This document shows positions 35,471-45,047 of a stretch of DNA of 64,000 nucleotides, in pieces; position 1 is the first letter of the stretch, and every line of letters starts with the position of its first letter. This stretch comes from Ammoniphilus sp. YIM 78166 (lineage in GTDB: Bacteria > Bacillota > Bacilli > Aneurinibacillales > RAOX-1). Made by a program: the position numbers and the translations under genes. Where the stretch lies: NCBI RefSeq assembly GCF_004522215.1, contig NZ_SDLR01000003.1:62001-126000 (forward strand), given 5' to 3'. The notes beneath the pieces are model-generated. The model saw only the letters and a program-made list of their open reading frames with translations. It ran no database searches and was not told where the DNA came from.

Positions 35471-36034
35471 ATGGGGAAGCTTTTTAACGAGTTACAACCG
35501 GAGCATGAAGAGTTTATCCGAAAGCAACGAATCTTTTTTGTCGGGACGGCGCCGCTAAGCGAGGACGGTCATGTCAACATTTCTCCAAAGGGCTATGATG
35601 TGTTTCGAATTCTTTCAGCCACGGAAGTCGCCTATCTTGACTTGACAGGCAGCGGAAATGAAACGAGCGCCCACATTAGTGAAAATGGGAGAATTACCTT
35701 CATGTTTACTGCCTTCGAGGGACCTCCTATGATTTTGCGCTTGTATGGTGAAGGGCAGACGATTTTACCTGGAACAGCGGAATGGGATAAGGTCGCTTGT
35801 CACTTTGACCATGTTCCTGGTATTCGTCAAATCATTCGTGCCAGAATTACAGCCGTGAAAACGTCCTGCGGCTACAGCGTACCTTTCTTTGACTATGTTG
35901 GCGAACGCGAAACCTTAAAGCAATGGTCCCTGACCAAAGGGGAAGAAGGTTTAGTTAGTTATCGAGAGGATCACAATACGATCAGTATGGACGGGTTGGT
36001 CAGTCCTATCGGTAGGAGAAATGAGGATGAATAA
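35471..36034 (+). CDS. Pyridoxamine 5'-phosphate oxidase family protein
   Basis: Flavin-binding split-barrel protein of 187 residues. The N-terminal part FIRKQRIFFVGTAPLSEDGHVNISPKG matches the PNPOx-like family that includes general stress proteins and F420/FMN reductases. AAGGAG about nine bases upstream supports ATG 35471 rather than the upstream in-frame ATG. The 3' end overlaps the acetyltransferase gene by eight bases, so the two are co-translated. Its real substrate is not known; many members are not true PNP oxidases. Confidence 0.85.
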   Translation: MGKLFNELQPEHEEFIRKQRIFFVGTAPLSEDGHVNISPKGYDVFRILSATEVAYLDLTGSGNETSAHISENGRITFMFTAFEGPPMILRLYGEGQTILPGTAEWDKVACHFDHVPGIRQIIRARITAVKTSCGYSVPFFDYVGERETLKQWSLTKGEEGLVSYREDHNTISMDGLVSPIGRRNEDE

Positions 36035-36518
36035 GATCTCCACCGTTCGGCTAGAGCGGTATCGGCTCTCCCATTTAAAACAGCTAACTGCGTTCACATT
36101 GCCTGACGAACAAGAACCATTTACTGCGCTTCCGTCCACGGTACTTCCTGAGGAGGCGGAGGGGAGACATCCGATCGTGATCGTAAATGAGGGGGCACCG
36201 GTTGGCTTTTTCATCCTCCATACGAGTGAGAGGGTAAAGGAGTACACCGAACATCCACGAGCTTTGTTGCTAACGGCTTTCTCCATTGATTATAAGCAAC
36301 AGGGAAAAGGCTTCGCCAAGCTGGCCATGCAGCAAATTCCAGCCTTTGTGGCCCAGGAGTTGCCTGGCTATGACGAAGTTGTACTCGCTGTGAATCACAA
36401 AAACTTGCCAGCTCAGCAGCTTTATCAAAAGGTCGGATTTCATGATACAGGTCGACGCAAGATGGGAGCTATTGGGGAGCAGTATATTTATAGTTTTTCT
36501 TTTAGGGGGCACCATTGA
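36027..36518 (+). CDS. GNAT family N-acetyltransferase
   Basis: Acetyl-CoA-dependent N-acetyltransferase, 163 residues. The acetyl-CoA loop is YKQQGKGFAKLAM (Q/RxxGxG/A form) at about residue 90, and the C-terminal NLPAQQLYQKVGFHDTG is the usual GNAT end. TAGGAG at 36013-36018 favours ATG 36027 over ATG 36021. The acceptor is unknown. Overlap with the preceding oxidase-family gene suggests a two-gene operon. Confidence 0.88.
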   Translation: MNKISTVRLERYRLSHLKQLTAFTLPDEQEPFTALPSTVLPEEAEGRHPIVIVNEGAPVGFFILHTSERVKEYTEHPRALLLTAFSIDYKQQGKGFAKLAMQQIPAFVAQELPGYDEVVLAVNHKNLPAQQLYQKVGFHDTGRRKMGAIGEQYIYSFSFRGHH

Positions 36519-37380
36519 ATACTATGAATGTATTCGTCAATATTCGGGGAGTGACAGTGGTCGGACCCATTGGCAAGGAAACAGGAGGCGCGCTTGCACC
36601 CCTAGAAAAGTAAAGCGAGTTAACGCAGTTTAAGGGTAACCTTTACGGGTTTGGGACCAACTCACCGAGTATCGTGACCAAAACTCCGAGAATAGCTGGA
36701 ATGGTTATAGGTACGTGACCATACGGTATCTACTCGTGAGCAAACGCTACCTTTCCGTGAGTAAATCAAAAATTTTGTGAGCATTCATGCCTCGAGCAAG
36801 AATGTTCGGGGCCAACAACAGGTATAGATGAAAAATAACAGCCGAATTACTTGAAAAATCAACTTGAATGAAAGGCTCTAAACCGAAGTTTAGATTGCAC
36901 TTCTAAAAAGTAGCCCCAAATCACTCCATCTCTCAAAAAAACATAACGAGGTGCTCCTGTTTAAGTGTAACCGTTACCGGTATTCAGGCGGATGTTCTTA
37001 CCTATCAGTTTAGTAAAACTAACACGATCAACCGCACCAGTTACGTAACCTGGCAGAGAAATGGATTCACCCTTATTCTAGCAGTCGGCGGAGAACCTGC
37101 AATTAAATGATTGAAGTAGCAAAAATAATTGATCAACAGGCAATGGAGCTAAAGCCATAGATAGGCGGCAGGATAAGTTGCCACGCATAGAATTTTCGTA
37201 AGGGGTAAAGGGCTAGTCAAGCTGGTAGGGAGCCAAGCTTGAGCAAGCTCTTTTCTTTTGATCTGCAATCCTTCAAGAAGCAGACTCGAATCTAAATGGA
37301 AGGTATTTGGGTCAACTTTCATAATGCTTCTTTTTAAGAGATATGGTCGGCCGCCCGTTTGATAAGAGCTGGTTTAGGTA
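36519..37380. other. Long gene-poor region with decayed sequence
   Basis: About 860 bases with no convincing gene. A 29-codon frame (MNVFVNIRGVTVVGPIGKE) opens at 36531 without a ribosome site. A frame at about 36960-37108 gives protein-like sequence (TVTGIQADVLTYQFSKTNT) with no start and may be a remnant; no family recognised. A GGGGAGTGACAG string near 36547 recurs at about 40570 and may be a small repeat. Confidence 0.35.
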
Positions 37381-37383
37381 TGT

Positions 37384-37392
37384 GTATGGTAT
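37384..37392 (+). promoter_or_regulatory. Extended -10 promoter element of the MFS gene
   Basis: TGGTATAAT is a perfect extended -10 box (TGnTATAAT), about 44 bases ahead of the proposed GTG start. No good -35 box is at the right distance, as is common with extended -10 promoters. It places the start of transcription inside the longer open frame, supporting GTG 37436 over the ATG at 37343. Confidence 0.5.
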
Positions 37393-37435
37393 AATCTTTG
37401 ATATTTGGAAACTAATTAAAGAAGGTAGGACTAAC

Positions 37436-38668
37436 GTGAATCGCTCTTTCTATGCTTTGTTAGTTTGTCAGACTACAACTAACCTTGGTTTTGCGTTATA
37501 TACCATGGTCGTTGTTTTACATCTATTTGATAAGACGGGTTCTACGACATTAGCTGCAACCGTCACCTTGGTAAGTCTCGTTTCACGGATGATCAGTACG
37601 ATACTTCTGCCTACAATTTCAGATAAAATGAAACCACCGATATTGCTAATGTACTCTCAGTTAATCCAACTGATCCTTCTTTTTGGATTGTTTAGATTGT
37701 TTCTTGAGGAACTTAATACGATAAACCTACTGATCATCTTTATTTTGTTGGGATTTATATCATTTCTTTCTGGATTTTTTTCTCTCATTAAATCATCTAT
37801 AGTGAAATCTATTGTGTCAAAAAGTTACAGAGTCAAGGCTAATAGCCTTCTATCAAGCGTGGACCAAACATTTTTATTTGCTGGTTGGACCTTTGGTGGG
37901 GTGCTTATAGCTTTTCTTGGCAAAGAAAATACCCTTTTCATTACAATTAGCCTCCTTATCGTATCGATGCTTTCATTATTTTTGGTAAAAGGCAGTATGC
38001 CTTCAATAGTTGAATCGCAAGCAGGAATTATCACTACCATAGTAGTGGGCTGGAAACTTCTTTTCACACATAAAGGACTTAGAATTATAATGATCATGGA
38101 TTTAATAGAGGCTTGGGTCGGTACGATATGGATAGGAGCGGTAACACTCACTTATGTACAAGATGCACTTGGTAAAGGTGAAGCCTGGTGGGGTTATATT
38201 AATGGTGGCTACTACCTGGGAACTATTCTTGGGGGAATTTTAGTGTATCGTTTTTCCAAGTTGTTACAGGGGCATTTAACTAGCTTTATGTTGTTGGGTT
38301 CTGCGGCTTTTGGAGCTCTAACCTTGGCCTACGGTTTTGTTTCCGAACCTTTTATTGCTTTGTTTATCGTGTTATTAATGGGACCTTCTTATCAAATGAG
38401 AGACTTAGCGCAAGAAACCATGTTTCAAAATAGTGCGGATGAAGGGACTTTAACAAAAATACTTTCAGCAAGATCAACATTAGTTCAACTTATTTTCATA
38501 GCCTCTATTCTTGGGATTGGAGCGTTAACGGATTGGATAGGAGTTCGTCTTGTTTATATTCTATCAGGCTGCTTATTGATCGTTTCCTCTCTTTTCGGAT
38601 TCATTCAGCTTCAACTTCGTGGAAAAGGGACTTCTTTAGAAAATGAAACTGTAAATGTAAATGGCTAA
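37436..38668 (+). CDS. MFS transporter, macrolide-efflux-like
   Basis: Membrane exporter of the major facilitator superfamily with about twelve helices, 410 residues. It resembles the MFS_3/macrolide-efflux group (MefA-like): N-terminal FYALLVCQTTTNLGFALY, the loop SRMISTILLPTISDKM and FSLIKSSIVKSIVSK. The start is placed at GTG 37436 because a promoter lies inside the longer frame and because MFS proteins of this group start just before the first helix. Its AT-rich composition differs from the operon at 1-12 kb and it stands alone, so it may be acquired. The substrate is unknown. Confidence 0.82.
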   Translation: MNRSFYALLVCQTTTNLGFALYTMVVVLHLFDKTGSTTLAATVTLVSLVSRMISTILLPTISDKMKPPILLMYSQLIQLILLFGLFRLFLEELNTINLLIIFILLGFISFLSGFFSLIKSSIVKSIVSKSYRVKANSLLSSVDQTFLFAGWTFGGVLIAFLGKENTLFITISLLIVSMLSLFLVKGSMPSIVESQAGIITTIVVGWKLLFTHKGLRIIMIMDLIEAWVGTIWIGAVTLTYVQDALGKGEAWWGYINGGYYLGTILGGILVYRFSKLLQGHLTSFMLLGSAAFGALTLAYGFVSEPFIALFIVLLMGPSYQMRDLAQETMFQNSADEGTLTKILSARSTLVQLIFIASILGIGALTDWIGVRLVYILSGCLLIVSSLFGFIQLQLRGKGTSLENETVNVNG

Positions 38669-38743
38669 AAAGGTAGCGGATTTCTCGCTCTCTGGAAGGA
38701 AAGTGTTGTAATAGGACAATAAAATGAAGGGAGGTAGATTCTC

Positions 38744-38906
38744 ATTTTTGCTCGACTGAAAGCATGGGCTAAGCAGCTTACTTAAAAGGCAGGTTTTTGT
38801 ACTTTATTTCGCTTATAAAGATCATCGCACCCCTTGGTGTAAAGTAATGGCACAGGAACGAATGGAAAAGGGTAAACCCAAAAACTGGTTTGCCTTTTTA
38901 TCTTAG
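38744..38906 (+). pseudogene. Decayed YkvA-like (DUF1232) gene fragment
   Basis: GGAGGT at 38730-38735 is followed by a frame IFARLKAWAKQL, which after a frameshift near 38781 continues KRQVFVLYFAYKDHRTPW. This matches the start of DUF1232/YkvA membrane proteins, which read LK..AK.LK..I..LYLAYKDPRTPW. The rest of the family domain (the SPIDLIPDFIP helix) is missing and a stop follows at 38904. It is a broken remnant. Confidence 0.6.
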
Positions 38907-39117
38907 TGTGGATAATAGGTGCTTTATGGATTTCAAACACAGCATATCGCTATTTGTCCATGTAACGGGGATCCCCCAAATTTTAATAGTTAAATTTTAG
39001 TTAATTTTTTATTAAGATTTTGCTAAACCTGTCTCAGTTTCCCCATTTTATTCCAGCCTTTGATACAATGAATCTAACCAGGTGTTAACTGGGTAATTCA
39101 TGGTTAGGAGGCATTCA

Positions 39118-40551
39118 ATGATTAAAACCTTTATACTTGATACCTCAGCAATTATTGAAGATCCAAAATTTATTCTTTCTCTCCAGGAAAACATGGTTAT
39201 TATTCCCGAAGTAGTGTTAGAAGAATTGGATCACCTCAAAGAAAATAAGGGATATAAGGGGTACAGTGCCCGTGAAGCTCTGCGGACCTTAGATGACCTT
39301 GCTTATCATGGAAAAACCAAAGAGGTAAAGGAATCTCTAGCCGAGGGCATATACCTGCCGGATGGAGGAGTCATAAAGGTAGAATTGAATCACATTAAAG
39401 AAAAAATGCCCCATTCCTGGATTACGGACAAGTCGGATAACCGGATTCTACAAGTATGCATCGGATATATAGAGGAGCATCGGCGAAAAAGGAATCCCAG
39501 TCCTGTGTTATTAGTCACAGAAGATGCTGGTTTGCGTGTCAAAGCGGATGCATTACAGATCCCTTGCGAAAGCATCCGGCAAAACCGTGCTCCTAAATTG
39601 ACGGATCAGTACACGGGAAGAATGGATTGTGTAGTCGATCCGAAATGGATAGACATGCTTCAACAGGAAGAATGGTTAGATCCTCAATGGATTGGCTTAC
39701 ATCCGCAGGATCTCGTGGTTAATCAGTTTATCATTTTGCAAAATATGTTTCAGGAAAAGCATACCTATGTTGGTATATGGACTAGCGAAGGGATCATGCC
39801 GATAAAACATTTAGGCGGTCATTACCCTGCAGGGATAAAACCCCGAAACTTATATCAGCAGCTTATGATTCACATGTGCTTATTGCCTGCTAAACAAGCT
39901 CCTTGTGTCATCATTAAAGGACCGGCAGGAACCGCAAAGACACTTATTGGGGTGGCTTGCGGTTTTCATCAGGTCAGACACTTTGGTGGGTATAAGCGTG
40001 ATGAGGAAGGATATCGGAAGCTACTAGTTTGTCGGCCCGCCGTCAGCGATGAAGACTTGGGCTATCTGCCGGGTACCGAACAAGAGAAATTAGCACCGTA
40101 CATGCGTCCTATCCGCGATAATTTAGAAACGATTTTACGAGCTTCGTCCAAAAACCGGGAATCCGAGGAATTGCAAAAAGAGTTGGTTCTTCAATCCGAA
40201 ATTAATAAATTATTCGAAAGCGGAATCATTGACTGCCAAGCGGTAGGTTTCTTGCGCGGCCGAAGTATCCCTGACCAATACATTATTGTCGATGAGGCGC
40301 AGAACTTGACTGGTAGTCAGGTGGAGATGATTCTTACCCGTATTGGGGAAGGCAGTAAATTAATTCTATTGGGAGACCCCAAGCAAATCGATCACCCCTA
40401 TTTAGATGAGAGGAGCAACGGGTTGAGTGTAGCTTCTGAAATAATGAAGGGTGATCCATTATGCATTCAACTGACGCTTTCGGAATCGGAATCTGTCCGC
40501 TCACCCCTTGCCAAATCATTAGCGGAACGGTTTAATCGACGTAAAACTTAA
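39118..40551 (+). CDS. PIN-PhoH fusion ATPase (PhoH2 type)
   Basis: Cytoplasmic protein of 477 residues combining an N-terminal PIN ribonuclease domain (residues about 3-150, acidic residues in LDTSAIIEDP, PEVVLEELD and VTEDAGLR) with a C-terminal PhoH ATPase/helicase domain (Walker A KGPAGTAKTLIG at about 270, Walker B YIIVDEAQNLT at about 395). PhoH2 proteins unwind and cut RNA. TTAGGAGG at 39104-39111 supports ATG 39118. It is a single-gene unit with no antitoxin-like small ORF upstream. Confidence 0.92.
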   Translation: MIKTFILDTSAIIEDPKFILSLQENMVIIPEVVLEELDHLKENKGYKGYSAREALRTLDDLAYHGKTKEVKESLAEGIYLPDGGVIKVELNHIKEKMPHSWITDKSDNRILQVCIGYIEEHRRKRNPSPVLLVTEDAGLRVKADALQIPCESIRQNRAPKLTDQYTGRMDCVVDPKWIDMLQQEEWLDPQWIGLHPQDLVVNQFIILQNMFQEKHTYVGIWTSEGIMPIKHLGGHYPAGIKPRNLYQQLMIHMCLLPAKQAPCVIIKGPAGTAKTLIGVACGFHQVRHFGGYKRDEEGYRKLLVCRPAVSDEDLGYLPGTEQEKLAPYMRPIRDNLETILRASSKNRESEELQKELVLQSEINKLFESGIIDCQAVGFLRGRSIPDQYIIVDEAQNLTGSQVEMILTRIGEGSKLILLGDPKQIDHPYLDERSNGLSVASEIMKGDPLCIQLTLSESESVRSPLAKSLAERFNRRKT

Positions 40552-40636
40552 TCATTCGACAAAATCCGGGGAGTGACAGGCACCCACTTGACACCTCATA
40601 GAGATAAGTGTAAATTTCAATAGAACTACATATTTG

Positions 40637-40808
40637 TGCTAATAGGTTCCTTATGAATAAAAATAAGGATGAAAAGGGAAGTTCGGTGAAAATCCGACAC
40701 GGACCCGCCACTGTAATAAGGGAGTTCTCATCTAAGTGCCACTGATCTATCGGATTGGGAAGGCTGATGAGAATGATGATCTTTTAGTCAGGAGACCTGC
40801 CTGTTTCA
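40637..40808 (+). ncRNA. Cobalamin riboswitch
   Basis: The conserved elements of the B12 aptamer are present in order: AAGGGAAGTTCGGTGAAAAT near 40674, CCGACACGGACCCGCCACTG with GTAA, GTGCCACTG, GGGAAGGCTGATGAGAA and the B12 box AGTCAGGAGACCTGCC at 40786-40801. It senses adenosylcobalamin or a related cobamide and acts on the transporter operon starting at 41008 through the terminator at 40890-40925. Confidence 0.95.
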
Positions 40809-40889
40809 CGATTACACAACGAACCTACGGGAAACTAGGGAGGTGTTACGCACGAGCGGTATAATCTGCTATTTTATGCGTCAACATAC

Positions 40890-40925
40890 AGCATCTTCCT
40901 TCTATAAACAGGGAGATGCTTTTTT
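40890..40925 (+). terminator. Riboswitch-controlled terminator
   Basis: AGCATCTTCC pairs with GGGAGATGCT around a loop of about ten bases, then TTTTTT. It lies between the riboswitch and the first transporter gene, so ligand binding would end transcription here. Confidence 0.85.
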
Positions 40926-40929
40926 GTTT

Positions 40930-40983
40930 GGTAAATCAATCATTTAATCAATCAATCATTCAATCATTCAACGAATCGATAGA
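40930..40983 (+). repeat. AATC/ATTC-type tetranucleotide-like repeat
   Basis: The leader after the terminator is built of imperfect AATCAATCATTTAATC and CAATCATTCAATCATTCAAC units. It sits directly ahead of the AGGAGG of the first transporter gene. Length changes here could alter translation, but nothing in the sequence proves that. Confidence 0.5.
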
Positions 40984-41007
40984 ACGATAGAGGAGGCTTT
41001 ATTAATC

Positions 41008-42561
41008 ATGAAGAACACGAAGAAAAACACGAAGAATCAACGTTATACTAAGTGGCTTACTCTCTTCGCCCTAATCATTCTATTAGTAGGCTGTAAGGCG
41101 CAGAATGAGGAAGCGACAGAGGCAAATTCTCACACTAGAAATAAGACATTAACGGTAGCTTTTCCATGGAGCCCGTCCACGCTTGATCCCCATGGCCAAG
41201 ATAGCTGGGAAGTCATGCGCTCAGGAACGGGCGAGACTCTCGTTCGGTTAAATGAGAATTTAGAGCCAACCCCTTGGCTCGCGAAGGAATGGAACCAGGA
41301 AGACGAAACGACATGGGTATTGAAGCTGCAGGAACATGTAACCTTCCATAACGGTGTCCCGATGGATGCTGACAAAGTGAAAGATTCATTACTGCGATCG
41401 ATGGAGAAGTCGCAACGAGCAAAGGATTTATTGCTAATAGAATCCATCGAAGCCTTAACCGCAAGTGAACTAAAAATCGTAACCAAACAACCCAACGCTG
41501 CGTTAATAGCTCATTTGGCGGATCCGGCTGCCATGATTGTGGACGTGAAAAGCTTAGAAGCGCCCTATCCTGCTCTTACGGGGGCCTTTAAGATCGAGGA
41601 ATTTAACAAAGACCAGTCCCTTGTAGTAAGCAGGTATGAAGAGTATTGGGGTGAACCGGCTCTACTCTCGAAAGTGACCATCCAATTCATAGCGAATGGA
41701 AATACGAGATTAATGGCTTTACAAGCAGGGGATGTACATGCCGCTACGGATATCCCTATAGACCAAGTCCCTTTATTGGAGAAGGACGAGAAATTGAAGG
41801 TCTTGACTGCACCATCCCTTCGAACCCATATGATAGTTTATAATCTAGATTCACCATACCTTCAGGATGCAGCGATGAGAAAAATCCTTGATCATCTCGT
41901 CCCTCGTAAAAGTATCGTGGATTCGGTGATGAATGGACTGGGGACAGAAGCAAACAGTCCCTTTTCCGATGTGCTGCCATTTGGGAAAGTAGAAAGAGTT
42001 CAGCAAGAATCCTCTATTGAATCGATGATGACAGCCAACGGCTGGGAGAAAAATGGACAAGGACTATGGGAAAAGGATGGAAAAGCGCTGGAATTGACGA
42101 TGTTAACCTTTCCCCAACGACCAGAGCTGACCGTGATGGCAGAAGTGATCCAGCATGAATTAGGAAAGCAAGGCGTAAAAGTCCATCTCCGTCAAGTCGA
42201 AAACATCGATGATGCCCTATCCAAAGAGGACTGGGATCTCTCGATGTATAGTATGTTAACGGCGCATACCGGAGATCCTGAATACTTTTTGAATGTGTTC
42301 TATCGCTCTGGCAGTGAATCCAATGTCAGTCGTTATACTTCGAGCACGCTAGAAGAAGTCATCGATCAGCTTAATAGGACAACGGACGGAGTCAAGCGTA
42401 CTCAATTGGCTATCGAAGCACAAGAAATAATTAATAGAGACTTACCGCAATCGTTTATCGTGCATCCCGTAACGGTATTTGCTGTACAAAAGGGTGTCGA
42501 AGGATTTGTTCCTCATCCTATTGAATATTACTATATTCATGCGAAGATGGATGTGGATTAA
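41008..42561 (+). CDS. NikA/OppA-type binding lipoprotein under B12 control
   Basis: Solute-binding lipoprotein of the peptide/nickel class (SBP_bac_5), 517 residues. The signal peptide ends in LVGC, giving Cys29 as the lipidation site. The class signature FPWSPSTLDPHG follows, and later VTFHNGVPMDADKV. AGGAGG at 40991-40996 is 11 bases from ATG 41008, a long spacing. With a cobalamin riboswitch upstream and a NikBCDE-like set downstream, the likeliest cargo is cobalt or nickel, or a metallophore or corrinoid precursor; that is inference. Confidence 0.9.
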   Translation: MKNTKKNTKNQRYTKWLTLFALIILLVGCKAQNEEATEANSHTRNKTLTVAFPWSPSTLDPHGQDSWEVMRSGTGETLVRLNENLEPTPWLAKEWNQEDETTWVLKLQEHVTFHNGVPMDADKVKDSLLRSMEKSQRAKDLLLIESIEALTASELKIVTKQPNAALIAHLADPAAMIVDVKSLEAPYPALTGAFKIEEFNKDQSLVVSRYEEYWGEPALLSKVTIQFIANGNTRLMALQAGDVHAATDIPIDQVPLLEKDEKLKVLTAPSLRTHMIVYNLDSPYLQDAAMRKILDHLVPRKSIVDSVMNGLGTEANSPFSDVLPFGKVERVQQESSIESMMTANGWEKNGQGLWEKDGKALELTMLTFPQRPELTVMAEVIQHELGKQGVKVHLRQVENIDDALSKEDWDLSMYSMLTAHTGDPEYFLNVFYRSGSESNVSRYTSSTLEEVIDQLNRTTDGVKRTQLAIEAQEIINRDLPQSFIVHPVTVFAVQKGVEGFVPHPIEYYYIHAKMDVD

Positions 42562-43485
42562 ATGTTTTGGGCAGAACGGGCCCTTCAATGGTTCGGTGTT
42601 GTATTTTTGGTTTCCTCGTTGACGTTTCTCCTATTACGGCTATCCCCCGGGGACCCCGCCCAGATCTTGCTCACTGCGCAGGGGGTACCTGCCACCGAAG
42701 AAGCGTTAGTCAACCTGAGAGAAGAACTGGGACTTACCGATTCCTTATGGAGTCAGTATATCAAGTGGTTAATCGACGTTTTTACTTGGCAATGGGGCAC
42801 CTCTTACGCTTCCAAAGAACCTGTTCTAGCAGAGTTATGGAATAGGTTCCCTGCCACGTTGGAGTTAGCGATGGCTGGCTTGTTGGTCATGTTTATCGTC
42901 ACAGTGGTGATAGGGGTGTTCACCGCGATTTTTTCGGCAGGCTGGTTCGAAAGGATAGGGAGAATGGTAGCGATATTGGGTGCGGCCATCCCTTCCTTCT
43001 GGCTTGGCTTTATCCTCATCTATATTTTTTCGGTCAAGCTGGGGTGGCTCCCGTCGATGGGGAGCAGTAGCTGGAAACACCTCGTTTTGCCAGCTCTTAC
43101 CCTTGGACTCGGCATGGGTGCGGTCTATTCTCGCGTATTGCGCACGAATATGCTGGAACTGATGCAACAAAGCTTTGTCAAGGCGGCTAAAGCAAGAGGC
43201 TTGTCCAAAGGTCGGATCCTCATCTTTCATTTGTTAAAGCATGCCTTCTTACCCATTATTACGATGATTGGAACCAGTTTTGCCTTCATGTTAGGAGGAA
43301 GCGTGATTGTAGAAACGATATTCTCATGGCCTGGCCTAGGTAAATATATCATGGAAGCTATTCGTCTTCGTGATTACCCCGTGATTCAGGGCTATGCCAT
43401 CTTCTCCTCCTTACTCTTTGTTTTCATCCATTTTATTGTGGATGTACTATTGGTGCTTTTAGACCCCCGATTAAGGGCAAGGTAG
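42562..43485 (+). CDS. NikB/DppB-type ABC permease
   Basis: First inner-membrane permease of the importer, 307 residues and six helices. Features are the N-terminal LLRLSPGDPAQILL and the EAA-type loop YSRVLRTNMLELMQQSFVKA with ARGLSKGRI. ATG 42562 follows the binding-protein stop without a gap. It would pair with the permease at 43498-44313. Confidence 0.93.
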   Translation: MFWAERALQWFGVVFLVSSLTFLLLRLSPGDPAQILLTAQGVPATEEALVNLREELGLTDSLWSQYIKWLIDVFTWQWGTSYASKEPVLAELWNRFPATLELAMAGLLVMFIVTVVIGVFTAIFSAGWFERIGRMVAILGAAIPSFWLGFILIYIFSVKLGWLPSMGSSSWKHLVLPALTLGLGMGAVYSRVLRTNMLELMQQSFVKAAKARGLSKGRILIFHLLKHAFLPIITMIGTSFAFMLGGSVIVETIFSWPGLGKYIMEAIRLRDYPVIQGYAIFSSLLFVFIHFIVDVLLVLLDPRLRAR

Positions 43486-43497
43486 GAGGAGAGGCAT

Positions 43498-44313
43498 ATG
43501 ACAAAGAAAATACCGTTGCTTCTAGGGGTGGGGATCATCCTGGTCATCCTGGCAATGGGCATCTTGGCGCCTTGGCTTGCTCCTCATGATCCGTTAGCTA
43601 TTCATCTCTCCAATCGACTCTCATCGCCTAGCTGGTTCTACCCGTTTGGAACGGATCACCTAGGTCGATGTGTGTTATCTCGTATCCTATATGGGATCAG
43701 AACCACGGTTGCCTGTTCGTTTCTCATCTTGGTTTTTACTATTCTGATCGGTTTGCCTATCGGACTTTTATCCGGCTACTCACGCAGCCGACCGGATCAC
43801 TTTTTGATGCGTGTCATTGAGGGGACGCTAGCCATTCCTGATATGGTCCTTACGCTTGCTATCGTCGGGATCCTTGGCCCTGGACTGCTAAATATGGCAG
43901 TGGCCATCCTGATGGTTCGCTGGGCGATGTATGTTCGAGTGATTCGCAGTCTTGTGCTGAAAGTGACAAAGGAAGATTATATCTTGGCCGCTCGAATGTC
44001 TGGCAATTCACATGTCCGTATTCTGCGGCATTATCTTCTTCCGCAAATTCTATCTCCCATCCTGGTTTATGCAACCCTAGATATGGGGAGAATTGTCTTG
44101 CTCATTGCCGGCCTTTCCTTTCTAGGGTTAGGGACCCAACCGCCCACACCCGAATGGGGAGTCATGTTGCATGATGCAACCGCCTATTTCCAGCTTGCTC
44201 CTCATGTCATGATTTTTCCTGGATTGGCCATTGTGTTGTTCGTATTGTCCTGCCAGCTTGTCAGTGATCGGTTCAAAGCGTTGGATGTCCCGTTACAAAA
44301 GAGAGGTGTATGA
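43498..44313 (+). CDS. NikC/DppC-type ABC permease
   Basis: Second permease, 271 residues, with the typical N-terminal FGTDHLGRCVLSRILYGIRT and the coupling loop EDYILAARMSGNSHVRILRH. GTAGGAGGAG is the ribosome site. Its stop overlaps the ATPase start in ATGA, implying coupled translation. Confidence 0.93.
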   Translation: MTKKIPLLLGVGIILVILAMGILAPWLAPHDPLAIHLSNRLSSPSWFYPFGTDHLGRCVLSRILYGIRTTVACSFLILVFTILIGLPIGLLSGYSRSRPDHFLMRVIEGTLAIPDMVLTLAIVGILGPGLLNMAVAILMVRWAMYVRVIRSLVLKVTKEDYILAARMSGNSHVRILRHYLLPQILSPILVYATLDMGRIVLLIAGLSFLGLGTQPPTPEWGVMLHDATAYFQLAPHVMIFPGLAIVLFVLSCQLVSDRFKALDVPLQKRGV

Positions 44314-45047
44314 TGAAAGAGAAAAAGCCCTTATTACGCATAGAACAGATGGTAATCTCCTATCTTACTAGGAAAGAATGGAGGCCCCTTGTTCAAGATG
44401 TCTCCTTTTCGTTATCCCCAGGGGAAATACTCGCCCTGGTTGGTCCTAGCGGCTGCGGCAAAAGCTTAACGGCCCAAGCCATCGTTGGGTTGTTGGAACC
44501 TGGCTTTAGAGTAACGAGAGGACATTTCTACTACCAAGATACCAATATTTCACAATATAACGAGAAAGAGTGGCAAAGGCTGAGAAGGGAAGAAATAGCC
44601 CTTCTAGTCCAAGATTCATTAAGCAGCTTAAATCCCATCCGCACGGTAAAAAGCCAGATGGTCGAAACGATCAACTTACGAAAAAAGGGAACAAAGGGAG
44701 ACGTCGAGTCATATCTATGTTCCCTATTATCTCAAGTGGGATTTACCCATCCAGAGGAGATTCTGATTTCTTATCCATTTGAATTGAGCGGGGGAATGCG
44801 GCAACGCGTCTTGCTAGCCATGATGCTAAGCTTGCAGCCCAAGATCCTCATTGCAGATGAACCCACAACTGCTTTGGATATCATTAACCGAGAAAGGGTA
44901 TGGTCCTTATTTAAGAAGCTGCGACAGGACTTTAATCTGGCCATTTTGCTTATTTCTCATGATAAAGCCAGCGTTCAGCGGATTGCGGATCGCGCCATCG
45001 AGATGAGTCCAGGAGGAAGGTGTCATGAACTTACTGGAGTTACGTGA
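44310..45047 (+). CDS. NikD/OppD-type ATPase
   Basis: First ATP-binding subunit, 245 residues. Walker A is GPSGCGKSLTAQAI, the signature is LSGGMRQRVLLAMM and Walker B is ILIADEPTTALD. The ATPase is short: it ends soon after the switch histidine (LISHD) and lacks the C-terminal oligopeptide domain found in OppD, as NikD does. It overlaps the next gene by 23 bases. Confidence 0.92.
   Translation: MMKEKKPLLRIEQMVISYLTRKEWRPLVQDVSFSLSPGEILALVGPSGCGKSLTAQAIVGLLEPGFRVTRGHFYYQDTNISQYNEKEWQRLRREEIALLVQDSLSSLNPIRTVKSQMVETINLRKKGTKGDVESYLCSLLSQVGFTHPEEILISYPFELSGGMRQRVLLAMMLSLQPKILIADEPTTALDIINRERVWSLFKKLRQDFNLAILLISHDKASVQRIADRAIEMSPGGRCHELTGVT

Noticed and set aside
36960..37108. Protein-like frame (TVTGIQADVLTYQF) as a gene
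   Set aside because: No start codon with a ribosome site and no recognised family; recorded only as possible debris in the intergenic entry.
36541..40590. GGGGAGTGACAG strings as REP elements of a RAYT system
   Set aside because: Only two short matches (near 36547 and 40570), no paired inverted copies and no RAYT transposase in the window.
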